From positions 10,974,168-11,038,167 of the forward strand of contig OZ038531.1 in the NCBI GenBank assembly GCA_964036665.1: a stretch of 64,000 nt of DNA. Direction: 5' to 3'. Shown one piece after another: positions 1 through 12,178 of this stretch. Below the pieces are notes generated by a model. It had not been told where the DNA came from, did no database searches, and saw only the letters and a list, made by a program, of their open reading frames with translations. Position 1 is the stretch's first letter, and the number at the start of each line of letters is the position of its first letter. Position numbers and translations under genes: made by a program. The DNA comes from Gordius sp. MW1. Its lineage: Eukaryota; Nematomorpha; Gordioida; Gordea; Gordiidae.

Positions 1-468
1 AAGTGATATCCATGATAAAAAGTAAAAATTTCTCAGAATAAGAAAACTATTTCTTTAAAATCATGATCGCATAGAGCAGTTTTCAAAAGTTAAGCACTCG
101 CGATGCGATTTAACAAACTAATCGCAACATTCAAACGTTGTCTTTTGTAAAAATGAGAGTTTTCGCTGCTTAAAAGTTCTTTTCGGGAGTCAGTCGAGGA
201 TAATATGATTCTCAAATTGGCTTTTTTGCTATCTATTTTTTCACGCTCTTTCACATAAAATAACAAAAAATAAATTTTTTTACCTTAAAATTTTTCACAT
301 TTTTTTCAACATCGATGAAAGTTGTCGTTTTTAGACGTGATTTCCATGATAAAAAGTAAAAATTTATCAGAATTAGAAACTATTTCTTTAAAATCATGAT
401 CGAATAGAGTAGTTTTCAAAAATCAAGCACTTACGCTGTGATACAACCAACTAATCGCAACAATAAAA
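1..468 (+). repeat. Left-end diverged family-1 monomers
   Basis: A partial unit (1-135) and one full unit (136-468) precede the regular trimer domain. They carry markers absent from the trimer subtypes: tctcagaataag, cgatgcgat with a ttaacaaacta run, cattcaaacg, gtcagtcgagg and ttttttcacgc. The same combination recurs in the units around 27.8-30.1 kb. This end therefore belongs to the diverged component of family 1 and is not a typical alpha, beta or gamma unit. The array continues beyond the window start. Confidence 0.85.
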
Positions 469-1398
469 CGTTGTCTTTTGTCAAAATGAGAGTTTTCGCT
501 GCTTAAAAGTTCTTTTCGGGAGTCAATCGAGGATAATAGTATTCTCAAATTGGCTTACTTCTATATATTTTTTCAAGCTATTTCACATAAAATAACAAAA
601 AATTATTTTTTTTCTTAAAAATTTTGACATTTTTTTGTTTCAACCGTATTCATCCTATGAAAGTTGTCGTTTTTAGACGTAATTTCCATGATAAAAAGTA
701 AAAATTTATCAGGAGCAGAAAACTATTTCTTTAAAATCATGATTGCATAGAGCATGTTTTAAAATTAAGCACTCACGATGAGATACAACAAACTAATGGC
801 AACAATTAACCGTTGTCTTTTGTCAAAATGAGAGATTTCGCTGCTTAAAAGTTATTTTCGGGAGTCAATTGAGGATAATAGGATTCTCAAATTGGCTTAT
901 TTCCATATATTTTTTCAAGCTCTTTCACATAAAATAACAAAAAATAAATTTTTTTACCTCAACATTTTTCACATTTTTTTCAACCCCGATGAAAGTTGTC
1001 TTTTTCAGAAGTGATTTCCATGATAAAAAGTAAAAATTTATCAGAATCAGAAAACTAATTCTTTAAAATCATGATCGCATAGAGCAGTTTTCAAAAGTTA
1101 AGCAACCACGCTGCGATACAGCCAACTAATCGCAACAATAAAACGTTGTCTTTTGTCAAAATGAGAGTTTTCGCTGCTTAAAAGTTTTTTTCGGGAGTCA
1201 ATCGAGGATAATAGGGTTCTCAAATTGGCTTACTTCTATATGTTTTTTCAAACTCTTTCACATAAAATAACGAAAAATAATTTTTTTTACCTCAAAATTT
1301 TTCACATTTTTTTCAACATCGATGAAAGTTGTCGTTCTTAGACGTGATTTCCATGATAAAAAGTAAAAATTTATCAGAATCAGAAACTATTTCTTTAA

Positions 1399-1408
1399 AA
1401 TCATGATT
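1399..1408. other. AATCATGATT palindrome (representative copy)
   Basis: The ten bases are their own reverse complement. The full form occurs in family-1 units with aaaatcatgattg. Units with aaatcatgatcg keep the inner eight bases atcatgat, and family-2 units with aatcataatcg lose the symmetry. It lies about 80 bp upstream of the anchor. Confidence 0.6.
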
Positions 1409-3475
1409 GAATAGAGTAGTTTTTAAATATTAAGCACTCACGCTGCGATACAACCAACTAATCGCAACAATAAAACGTTGTCTTTTGTCAAAATGAGAGT
1501 TTTCGCTGCTTAAAAGTTCTTTTCGGGAGTCAATCGAGGATAATATTCTCAAATTGGCTTACTTCTATATATTTTTTCAAGCTCTTTCACATAAAATAAC
1601 AAAAAATTATTTTTTTTCTTAAAAATTTTGACATTTTTTTGTTTCAACCGTATTCATCCTATGAAAGTTGTCGTTTTTAGACGTAATTTCCATGATAAAA
1701 AGTAAAAATTTATCAGGAGCAGAAAACTATTTCTTTAAAATCATGATTAGCATGTTTTAAAATTAAGCACTCACGATGAGATACAACAAACTAATGGCAA
1801 CAATTAAACGTTGTCTTTTGTCAAAATGAGAGATTTCGCTGCTTAAAAGTTATTTTCGGGAGTCAATCGAGGATAATAGGATTCTCAAATTGGCTTATTT
1901 CTATATATTTTTTCAAGCTCTTTCACATAAAATAACAAAAAATAAATTTTTTTACCTCAACATTTTTTACATTTTTTTCAACCCCGATGAAAGTTGTCTT
2001 TTTCAGAAGTGATTTCCATGATAAAAAGTAAAAATTTATCAGAATCAGACAACTAATTCTTTAAAATCATGATCACATAGAGCAGTTTTCAAAAGTTAAG
2101 CAACCACGCTGCGATACAGCCAACTAATCGCAACAATAAAACGTTGTCTTTTGTCAAAAGAGTTTTCGCTGCTTAAAAGTTCTTTTCGGGAGTCAATCGA
2201 GGATAATAGGGTTCTCAAATTGGCTTACTTCTATATGTTTTTTCAAGCTCTTTCACATAAAATAACGAAAAATAATTTTTTTTACCTCAAAATTTTTCAC
2301 ATTTTTTTCAACATCGATGAAAGTTGTCGTTCTTAGACGTGATTTCCATGATAAAAAGTAAAAATTTATCAGAATCAGAAACTATTTCTTTAAAATCATG
2401 ATTGCATAGAGTAGTTTTCAAATATTAAGCACTCACGCTCCGATACAACCAACTAATCGCAACAATAAAACGTTGTCTTTTGTCAAAATGAGAGTTTTCG
2501 CTGCTTAAAAGTTCTTTTCGGGAGTCAATCAAGGATAATAGTATTCTCAAATTGGCTTAATTCTATATATTTTTTCAAGCTCTTTCACATAAATAACAAA
2601 AAATTATTTTTTTTCTTAAAAATTTTGACATTTTTTTGTTTCAACCGTATTCATCCTATGAAAGTTGTCGTTTTTAGACGTAATTTCCATGATAAAAAGT
2701 AAATATTTATCAGGAGCAGAAAACTATTTCTTTAAAATCATGATTGCATAGAGCATGTTTTAAAATTAAGCACTCACGATGAGATACAACAAACTAATGG
2801 CAACAATTAACCGTAATCTTTTGTCAAAATGAGAGATTTCGCTGCTTAAAAGTTATTTTCGGGAGTCAAGCGAGGATAATAGGATTCTCAAATTGGCTTA
2901 TTTCTATATATTTTTTCAAGCTCTTTCACATAAAATAACAAAAAATAATTTTTTTTACCTCAACATTTTTCACATTTTTTTCAACCCCGATGAAAGTTGT
3001 CTTTTTCAGAAGTGATTTCCATGATAAAAAGTAAAAATTTATCAGAATCAGAAAACTAATTCTTTAAAATCATGATCGCATAGTGCAGTTTTCAAAAGTT
3101 AAGCAACCACGCTGCGATAGAGCCAACTAATCGCAACAATAAAACGTTGTCTTTTGTCAAAATGAGAGTTTTCGCTGCTTAAAAGTTCTTTTCGGGAGTC
3201 AATCGAGGATAATAGGGTTCTCAAATTGGCTTACTTCTATATGTTTTTTCAAGCTCTTTCACATAAAATAACGAAAACAATTTTTTTTACCTCAAAATTT
3301 TTCACATTTTTTTCAACATCGATGAAAGTTGTCGTTCTTAGACGTGATTTCCATGATAAAAAGTAAAAATTTATCAGAATCAGAAACTATTTCTTTAAAA
3401 TCATGATTGAATAGATTAGTTTTCAAATATTAAGCACTCACGCTGCGATACAACCAACTAATCGCAACAATAAAA

Positions 3476-3816
3476 CGTTGTCTTTTGTCAAAATGAGAGT
3501 TTTCGCTGCTTAAAAGTTCTTTTCGGGAGTCAATCGAGGATAATAGTATTCTCAAATTGGCTTACTTCTATATATTTTTTCAAGCTCTTTCACATAAATA
3601 ACAAAAAATTATTTTTTTTTTTAAAAATTTTGACATTTTTTTGTTTCAACCGTATTCATCCTATGAAAGTTGTCGTTTTTAGACGTAATTTCCATGATAA
3701 AAAGTAAATATTTATCAGGAGCAGAAAACTATTTCTTTAAAATCATGATTGCATAGAGCATGTTTTAAAATTAAGCACTCACGATGAGATACAACAAACT
3801 AATGGCAACAATTAAA
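3476..3816 (+). repeat. Reference alpha monomer of the trimer
   Basis: This 341 bp unit is counted from its cgttgtc anchor to the next. Alpha is recognised by agtattctc after the ggataat block, a long T run followed by cttaaaaattttgac (here the C is a T), gtttcaaccgtattcatcc, acgtaatttcc, tcaggagcag and a tail with gcatgttttaaaatt and cacgatgagatac. It is the longest subtype because the segment between the T run and gatgaaag holds extra bases. The alpha tail contains the start of the following beta unit, since the anchor is an arbitrary phase. Confidence 0.9.
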
Positions 3817-4149
3817 CGTTGTCTTTTGTCAAAATGAGAGATTTCGCTGCTTAAGAGCTATTTTCGGGAGTCAATCGAGGATAATAGGATTCTCAAATTG
3901 GCTTATTTCTATATATTTTTTCAAGCTCTTTCACATAAAATAACAAAAAATAAATTTTTTTACCTCAACATTTTTCACATTTTTTTCAACCCCGATGAAA
4001 GTTGTCTTTTTCAGAAGTGATTTCCATGATAAAAAGTAAAAATTTATCAGAATCAGAAAACTAATTCTTTAAAATCATGATCGCATAGAGCAGTTTTCAA
4101 AAGTTAAGCAACCACGCTGCGATACAGCCAACTAATCGCAACAATAAAA
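3817..4149 (+). repeat. Reference beta monomer of the trimer
   Basis: This 333 bp unit is recognised by gagatttcgc where the other subtypes have gagttttcgc, by ggattctc, cttatttc, cctcaacattttt and accccgatg, and by tctttttcagaag in place of tcgttttt or tcgttctt. Its tail reads aactaattctttaaaatc and then cacgctgcgatacagcc. The dyad that spans the unit start is absent in beta, because the upstream sequence reads gatgagat and atggcaac in place of the complementary arms. Confidence 0.9.
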
Positions 4150-4481
4150 CGTTGTCTTTTGTCAAAATGAGAGTTTTCGCTGCTTAAAAGTTCTTTTCGG
4201 GAGTCAATCGAGGATAATAGGGTTCTCAAATTGGCTTACTTCTATATGTTTTTTCAAGCTCTTTCACATAAAATAACGAAAAATAATTTTTTTTACCTCA
4301 AAATTTTTCACATTTTTTTCAACATCGATGAAAGTTGTCGTTCTTAGACGTGATTTCCATGATAAAAAGTAAAAATATATCAGAATCAGAAACTATTTCT
4401 TTAAAATCATGATTGCATAGAGTAGTTTTCAAATATTAAGCACTCACGCTCCGAGACAACCAACTAATCGCAACAATAAAA
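4150..4481 (+). repeat. Reference gamma monomer of the trimer
   Basis: This 332 bp unit is recognised by agggttctc, tatatgtttttt, aacgaaaaataa, caacatcgatg, tcgttcttagacg and cagaatcagaaactatt (one A fewer than beta), followed by gagtagttttcaaatatt. It leads into the next alpha through cacgctgcgatacaacc or close variants. Some gamma copies have tatatatttttt in place of tatatgtttttt. Confidence 0.9.
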
Positions 4482-6162
4482 CGTTGTCTTGTGTCAAAAT
4501 GAGAGTTTTCGCTGCTTAAAAGTTCTTTTCGGGAGTCAATCGAGGATAATAGTATTCTCAAATTGGCTTACTTCTATATATTTTTTCAAGCTCTTTCACA
4601 TAAATAACAAAAAATTATTTTTTTTCTTAAAAATTTTGACATTTTTTTGTTTCAACCGTATTCATCCTATGAAAGTTGTCGTTTTTAGACGTAATTTCCA
4701 TGATAAAAAGTAAATATTTATCAGGAGCAGAAAACTATTTCTTTAAAATCGTGATTGCATAGAGCATGTTTTAAAATTAAGCACTCACGATGAGATACAA
4801 CAAACTAATGGCAACAATTAACCGTAATCTTTTGTCAAAATGAGAGATTTCGCTGCTTAAAAGTTATTTTCGGGAGTCAAGCGAGGATAATAGGATTCTC
4901 AAATTGGCTTATTTCTATATATTTTTTCAAGCTCTTTCACATAAAATAACAAAAAATAAATTTTTTTACCTCAACATTTTTCACATTTTTTTCAACCCCG
5001 ATGAAAGTTGTCTTTTTCAGAAGTGATTTCCATGATAAAAAGTAAAAATTTATCAGAATCAGAAAACTAATTCTTTAAAATCATGATCGCATAGAGCAGT
5101 TTTCAAAAGTTAAGCAACCACGCTGCGATAGAGCCAACTAATCGCAACAATAAAACGTTGTCTTTTGTCAAAATGAGAGTTTTCGCTGCTTAAAAGTTCT
5201 TTTCGGGAGTCAATCGAGGATAATAGGGTTCTCAAATTGGCTTACTTCTATATATTTTTTCAAGCTCTTTCACATAAAATAACGAAAAATAATTTTTTTT
5301 ACCTCAAAATTTTTCACATTTTTTTCAACATCGATGAAAGTTGTCGTTCTTAGACGTGATTTCCATGATAAAAAGTAAAAATTTATCAGAATCAGAAACT
5401 ATTTCTTTAAAATCATGATTGCATGGAGTAGTTTTCAAATATTAAGCACTCACGCTGCGATACAACCAACTAATCGCAACAATAAAACGTTGGCTTTTGT
5501 CAAAATGAGAGTTTTCGCTGCTTAAAAGTTCTTTTCGGGAGTCAATCGAGGATAATAGTATTCTCTAATTGGCTTACTTCTATATATTTTTTCAAGCTCT
5601 TTCACATAAAATAACAAAAAATTATTTTTTTTCTTAAAAATTTTGACATTTTTTTATTTCAACCGTATTCATCCTATGAAAGTTGTCGTTTTTAGACGTA
5701 ATTTCCATGATAAAAAGAAAATATTTATCAGGAGCAGAAAACTATTTCTTTAAAATCATGATTGCATAGAGCATGTTTTAAAATTAAGCACTCACGATGA
5801 GATACAACTAACTAATGGCAACAATTAACCGTAATCTTTTGTCAAAATGAGAGATTTCGCTGCTTAAAAGTTATTTTCGGGAGTCAAGCGAGGATAATAG
5901 GATTCTCAAATTGGCTTATTTCTATATATTTTTTCAAGCTCTTTCACATAAAATAACAAAAAATAAATTTTTTTACCTCAACATTTTTCACATTTTTTTC
6001 AACCCCGATGAAAGTTGTCTTTTTCAGAAGTGATTTCCATGATAAAAAGTAAAAATTTATCAGAATCAGAAAACTAATTCTTTAAAATCATGATCGCATA
6101 GAGCAGTTTTCAAAAGTTAAACAACCACGCTGCGATACAGCCAACTAATCGCAACAATAAAA

Positions 6163-8498
6163 CGTTGTCTTTTGTCAAAATGAGAGTTTTCGCTGCTTAA
6201 AAGTTCTTTTCGGGAGTCAATCGAGGATAATAGGGTTCTCAAATTGGCTTACTTCTATATGTTTTTTCAAGCTCTTTCACATAAAATAACGAAAAATAAT
6301 TTTTTTTACCTCAAAATTTTTCACATTTTTTGAACATCGATGAAAGTTGTCGTTCTTAGACGTGATTTCCATGATAAAAAGAAAAAATTTATCAGAATCA
6401 GAAACTATTTCTTTAAAATCATGATTGCATGGAGTAGTTTTCAAATATTAAGCACTCACGCTGCGATACAACCAACTAATCGCAACAATAAAACGTTGGC
6501 TTTTGTAAAAATGAGAGTTTTCGCTGCTTAAAAGTTCTTTTCGGGAGTCAATCGAGGATAATAGTATTCTCAAATTGGCTTACTTCTATATATTTTTTCA
6601 AGCTCTTTCACATAAAATAACAAAAAATTATTTTTTTTCTTAAAAATTTTGACATTTTTTTATTTCAACCGTATTCATCCTATGAAAGTTGTCGTTTTTA
6701 GACGTAATTTCCATGATAAAAAGTAAATATTTATCAGGAGCAGAAAACTATTTCTTTAAAATCATGATTGCATAGAGCATGTTTTAAAATTAAGCACTCA
6801 CGATGAGATACAACAAACTAATGGCAACAATTAACCGTAATCTTTTGTCAAAATGAGAGATTTCGCTGCTTAAAAGTTATTTTCGGGAGTCAAGCGAGGA
6901 TAATAGGATTCTCAAATTGGCTTATTTCTATATATTTTTTCAAGCTCTTTCACATAAAATAACAAAAAATAATTTTTTTTACCTCAACATTTTTCACATT
7001 TTTTTCAACCCCGATGAAAGTTGTCTTTTTCAGAAGTGATTTCCATGGTAAAAAGTAAAAATTTATCAGAATCAGAAAACTAATTCTTTAAAATCATGAT
7101 CGCATAGAGCAGTTTTCAAAAGTTAAGCAACCACGCTGCGATAGAGCCAACTAATCGCAACAATAAAACGTTGTCTTTTGTCAAAATGAGAGTTTTCGCT
7201 GCTTAAAAGTTCTTTTCGGGAGTCAATCGAGGATAATAGGGTTCTCAAATTGGCTTACTTCTATATGTTTTTTCAAGCTCTTTCACATAAAATAACGAAA
7301 AATAATTTTTTTTACCTCAAAATTTTTAACATTTTTTTCAACATCGATGAAAGTTGTCGTTCTTAGACGTGATTTCCATGATAAAAAGTAAAAATTTATC
7401 AGAATCAGAAACTATTTCTTTAAAATCATGATTGAATAGAGCATGTTTTAAAATTAAGCACTCACGATGAGATACAACAAACTAATGGCAACAATTAAAC
7501 GTTGTCTTTTGTCAAAATGAGAGATTTCGCTGCTTAAAAGCTATTTTCGGGAGTCAATCGAGGATAATAGGATTCTCAAATTGGCTTATTTCTATATATT
7601 TTTTCAAGCTCTTTCACATAAAATAACAAAAAATAAATTTTTTTACCTCAACATTTTTCACATTTTTTTCAACCCCGATGAAAGTTGTCTTTTTCAGAAG
7701 TGATTTCCATGATAAAAAGTAAAAATTTATCAGAATGAGAAAACTAATTCTTTAAAATCATGATCGCATAGAGCAGTTTTCAAAAGTTAAGCAACCACGC
7801 TGCGATACAGCCAACTAATCGCAACAATAAAACGTTGTCTTTTGTCAAAATGAGAGTTTTCGCTGCTTAAAAGTTCTTTTCGGGAGTCAATCGAGGATAA
7901 TAGGGTTCTCAAATTGGCTTACTTCTATATGTTTTTTCAAGCTCTTTCACATAAAATAACGAAAAATAATTTTTTTTTACCTCAAAATTTTTCACATTTT
8001 TTTCAACATCGATGAAAGTTGTCGTTCTTAGACGTGATTTCCATGATAAAAAGTAAAAATTTATCAGAATCAGAAACTATTTCTTTTAAATCATGATTGC
8101 ATAGAGTAGTTTTTAAATATTAAGCACTCACGTTGCGATACAACCAACTAATCGCAACAATAAAACGTTGTAGTTTGTCAAAATGAGAGTTTTCGCTGCT
8201 TAAAAGTTCTTTTCGGGAGTCAATCGAGGATAATAGTATTCTCAAATTGGCTTATATTTTTTCAAGCTCTTTCACATAAATAACAAAAAATTATTTTTTT
8301 TCTTAAAAATTTTGACATTTTTTTGTTTCAACCGTATTCATCCTATGAAAGTTGTCGTTTTTAGACGTAATTTCCATGATAAAAAGTAAATATTTATCAG
8401 GAGCAGAAAACTTTTTCTTTAAAATCATGATTTCATAGAGCATGTTTTAAAATTAAGCACTCACGATGAGATACAACAAACTAATGGCAACAATTAAA
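6163..8498 (+). repeat. Segmental duplication, copy 1 (partner 12179-14864)
   Basis: Private variants are shared with the partner. They include cgttggcttttgtc (6494 and 12510), a shortened T run before the catcgatg block (about 6327 and 12345), cgttgtagtttgtc (8166 and 14524) and ttcttttaaatcatg (about 8082 and 14442). The offset is 6016 bp for anchors 6494, 6836 and 7169, and 6358 bp for anchors 7500, 7833, 8166 and 8499. The 342 bp difference is the alpha monomer missing from this copy. A further partial copy starting with the same cgttggc variant lies at 15528. Confidence 0.78.
7169..7499 (+). repeat. Chimeric gamma unit with loss of one alpha monomer
   Basis: The unit is gamma up to the attgaatagag block near 7432-7442. 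It then continues with gcatgttttaaaatt and cacgatgag, which normally end an alpha unit. The next unit is beta, so one whole alpha (about 342 bp) is missing and the local period drops to 664 bp. This is the expected product of unequal exchange between a gamma tail and an alpha tail in a homologous stretch. Confidence 0.85.
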
Positions 8499-10840
8499 CG
8501 TTGTCTTTTGTCAAAATGAGAAATTTCGCTGCTTAAAAGCTATTTTCGGGAGTCAATCGAGGATAATAGGATTCTCAAATTGGCTTACTTCTATATATTT
8601 TTTCAAGCTCTTTCACATAAAATAACAAAAAATAAATTTTTTTACCTCAACATTTTTCACATTTTTTTCAACCCCGATGAAAGTTGTCTTTTTCAGAAGT
8701 GATTTCCATGATAAAAAGTAAAAATTTATCAGAATCAGAAAACTAATTCTTTAAAATCATGATCGCATAGAGCAGTTTTCAAAAGTTAAGCAACCACGCT
8801 GCGATACAGCCAACTAATCGCAACAATAAAACGTTGTCTTTTGTCAAAATGAGAGTTTTCGCTGCTTAAAAGTTCTTTTCGGGAGTCAATCGAGGATAAT
8901 AGGGTTCTCAAATTGGCTTACTTCTATATGTTTTTTCAAGCTCTTTCACATAAAATAACGAAAAATAATTTTTTTTACCTCAAAATTTTTCACATTTTTT
9001 TCAACATCGATGAAAGTTGTCGTTCTTAGACGTGATTTCCATGATAAAAAGTAAAAATATATCAGAATCAGAAACTATTTCTTTAAAATCATGATTGCAT
9101 AGAGTAGTTTTCAAATATTAAGCACTCACGCTCCGAGACAACCAACTAATCGCAACAATCAAACGTTGTCTTTTGTCAAAATGAGAGTTTTCGCTGCTTA
9201 AAAGTTCTTTTCGGGAGTCAATCGAGGATAATAGTATTCTCAAATTGGCTTACTTCTATATATTTTTTCAAGCTCTTTCACATAAATAACAAAAAATTAT
9301 TTTTTTTCTTAAAAATTTTGACATTTTTTTGTTTCAACCGTATTCATCCTATGAAAGTTGTCGTTTTTAGACGTAATTTCCATGATAAAAAGTAAATATT
9401 TATCAGGAGCAGAAAACTATTTCTTTAAAATCATGATTGCATAGAGCATGTTTTAAAATTAAGCACTCACGATGAGATACAACAAACTAATGGCAACACT
9501 TAACCGTAATCTTTTGTCAAAATGAGAGATTTCGCTGCTTAAAAGTTATTTTCGGGAGTCAAGCGAGGATAATAGGATTCTCAAATTGGCTTATTTCTAT
9601 ATATTTTTTCAAGCTCTTTCACATAAAATAACAAAAAATAAATTTTTTTACCTCAACATTTTTCACATTTTTTTCAACCCCGATGAAAGTTGTCTTTTTC
9701 AGAAGTGATTTCCATGATAAAAAGTAAAAATTTATCAGAATCAGAAAACTAATTTTTTAAAATCATGATCGCATAGAGCAGTTTTCAAAAGTGAAGCAAC
9801 CACGCTGCGATAGAGCCAACTAATCGCAACAATAAAACGTTGTCTTTTGTCAAAATGAGAGTTTTCGCTGCTTAAAAGTTCTTTTCGGGAGTCAATCGAG
9901 GATAATAGGGTTCTCAAATTGGCTTACTTCTATATATTTTTTCAAGCTCTTTCACATAAAATAACGAAAAATAATTTTTTTTACCTCAAAATTTTTCACA
10001 TTTTTTTCAACATCGATGAAAGTTGTCGTTCTTAGACGTGATTTCCATGATAAAAAGTAAAAATTTATCAGAATCAGAAACTATTTCTTTAAAATCATGA
10101 TTGCATAGAGTAGTTTTCAAATATTAAGCACTCACGTTGCGATACAACCAACTAATCGCAACAATAAAACGTTGTCTTTTGTCAAAATGAGAGTTTTCGC
10201 TGCCTAAAAGTTCTTTTCGGGAGTCAATCGAGGATAATATTCTCAAATTGGCTTACTTCTATATATTTTTTCAAGCTCTTTCACATAAAATAACAAAAAA
10301 TTATTTTTTTTCTTAAAAATTTTGACATTTTTTTGTTTCAACCGTATTCATCCTATGAAAGTTGTCGTTTTTAGACGTAATTTCCATGATAAAAAGTAAA
10401 AATTTATCAGGAGCAGAAAACTATTTCTTTAAAATCATGATTGCATAGAGCATGTTTTAAAATTAAGCACTCACGATGAGATACAACAAACTAATGGCAA
10501 CAATTAAACGTTGTCTTTTGTCAAAATGAGAGATTTCGCTGCTTAAAAGTTATTTTCGGGAGTCAATCGAGGATAATAGGATTCTCAAATTGGCTTATTT
10601 CTATATATTTTTTCAAGCTCTTTCACATAAAATAACAAAAAATAAATTTTTTTACCTCAACATTTTTCACATTTTTTTCAACCCCGATGAAAGTTGTCTT
10701 TTTCAGAAGTGGTTTTATGATAAAAAGTAAAAATTTATCAGAATCAGAAAACTAATTCTTTAAAATCATGATCGCATAGAGCAGTTTTCAAAAGTTAAGC
10801 AACCACGCTGCGATACAGCCAACTAATCGCAACAATAAAA

Positions 10841-11171
10841 CGTTGTCTTTTGTCAAAATGAGAGTTTTCGCTGCTTAAAAGTTCTTTTCGGGAGTCAATC
10901 GAGGATAATAGGGTTCTCAAATTGGCTTACTTCTATATGTTTTTTCAAGCTCTTTCACATAAAATAACGAAAAATAATTTTTTTTACCTCAAAATTTTTC
11001 ACATTTTTTTCAACATCGATGAAAGTTGTCGTTCTTAGACGTGATTTCCATGATAAAAAGAAAAAATTTATCAGAATCAGAAACTATTTCTTTAAAATCA
11101 TGATTGAATAGAGCATGTTTTAAAATTAAGCACTCACGATGAGATACAACAAACTAATGGCAACAATTAAA
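10841..11171 (+). repeat. Second copy of the same gamma/alpha-tail junction
   Basis: The attgaatagag to gcatg junction seen at about 7440 recurs at about 11110. The following beta unit also shares the rare variant cagaatgagaaaac (about 7734 and 11404). Anchors 7169, 7500 and 7833 map to 10841, 11172 and 11505 with one constant offset of 3672 bp. The junction was therefore probably made once and then copied with its flanks. Confidence 0.83.
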
Positions 11172-11504
11172 CGTTGTCTTTTGTCAAAATGAGAGATTTC
11201 GCTGCTTAAAAGCTATTTTCGGGAGTCAATCGAGGATAATAGGATTCTCAAATTGGCTTATTTCTATATATTTTTTCAAGCTCTTTCACATAAAATAACA
11301 AAAAATAAATTTTTTTACCTCAACATTTTTCACATTTTTTTCAACCCCGATGAAAGTTGTCTTTTTCAGAAGTGATTTCCATGATAAAAAGTAAAAATTT
11401 ATCAGAATGAGAAAACTAATTCTTTAAAATCATGATCGCATAGAGCAGTTTTCAAAAGTTAAGCAACCACGCTGCGATACAGCCAACTAATCGCAACAAT
11501 AAAA

Positions 11505-11846
11505 CGTTGTCTTTTGTCAAAATGAGAGTTTTCGCTGCTTAAAAGTTCTTTTCGGGAGTCAATCGAGGATAATAGGGTTCTCAAATTGGCTTACTTCTAT
11601 ATGTTTTTTCAAGCTCTTTCACATAAAATAACAAAAAATTATTTTTTTTCTTAAAAATTTTGACATTTTTTTGTTTCAACCGTATTCATCCTATGAAAGT
11701 TGTCGTTTTTAGACGTAATTTCCATGATAAAAAGTAAAAATTTATCAGGAGCAGAAAACTATTTCTTTAAAATCATGATTGCATAGAGCATGTTTTAAAA
11801 TTAAGCACTCACGATGAGATACAACAAACTAATGGCAACAATTAAA
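11505..11846 (+). repeat. Gamma/alpha chimeric monomer
   Basis: The unit begins as gamma (agggttctc, tatatgtttttt). After the cacataaaataac block it continues as alpha (aaaaaattattttt, cttaaaaattttgac, gtttcaaccgtattc). It fills the place of one gamma plus one alpha. The following beta (11847) carries the rare form agaagtggttttatg near 12046, which is otherwise found near 10708 in the beta at 10509. That points to a local duplication with an offset of 1338 bp. Confidence 0.8.
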
Positions 11847-12178
11847 CGTTGTCTTTTGTCAAAATGAGAGATTTCGCTGCTTAAAAGTTATTTTCGGGAG
11901 TCAATCGAGGATAATAGGATTCTCAAATTGGCTTATTTCTATATATTTTTTCAAGCTCTTTCACATAAAATAACAAAAAATAAATTTTTTTACCTCAACA
12001 TTTTTCACATTTTTTTCAACCCCGATGAAAGTTGTCTTTTTCAGAAGTGGTTTTATGATAAAAAGTAAAAATTTATCAGAATCAGAAAACTAATTCTTTA
12101 AAATCATGATTGCATAGAGTAGTTTTCAAATATTAAGCACTCACGCTGCGATACAACCAACTAATCGCAACAATAAAA

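Noticed and set aside
150..250. CENP-B box in the ttttcgggagtc block of family 1
   Set aside because: The pattern nTTCGnnnnAnnCGGGn needs TTCG and CGGG separated by seven bases. Here they overlap (ttcggg), and neither strand nor the family-2 units offer a better match.
220..300. TATA-like tatatatttttt stretches as promoters
   Set aside because: They recur once per monomer in an AT-rich context with no downstream gene. Satellite transcription is possible, but nothing in the sequence identifies a start site.
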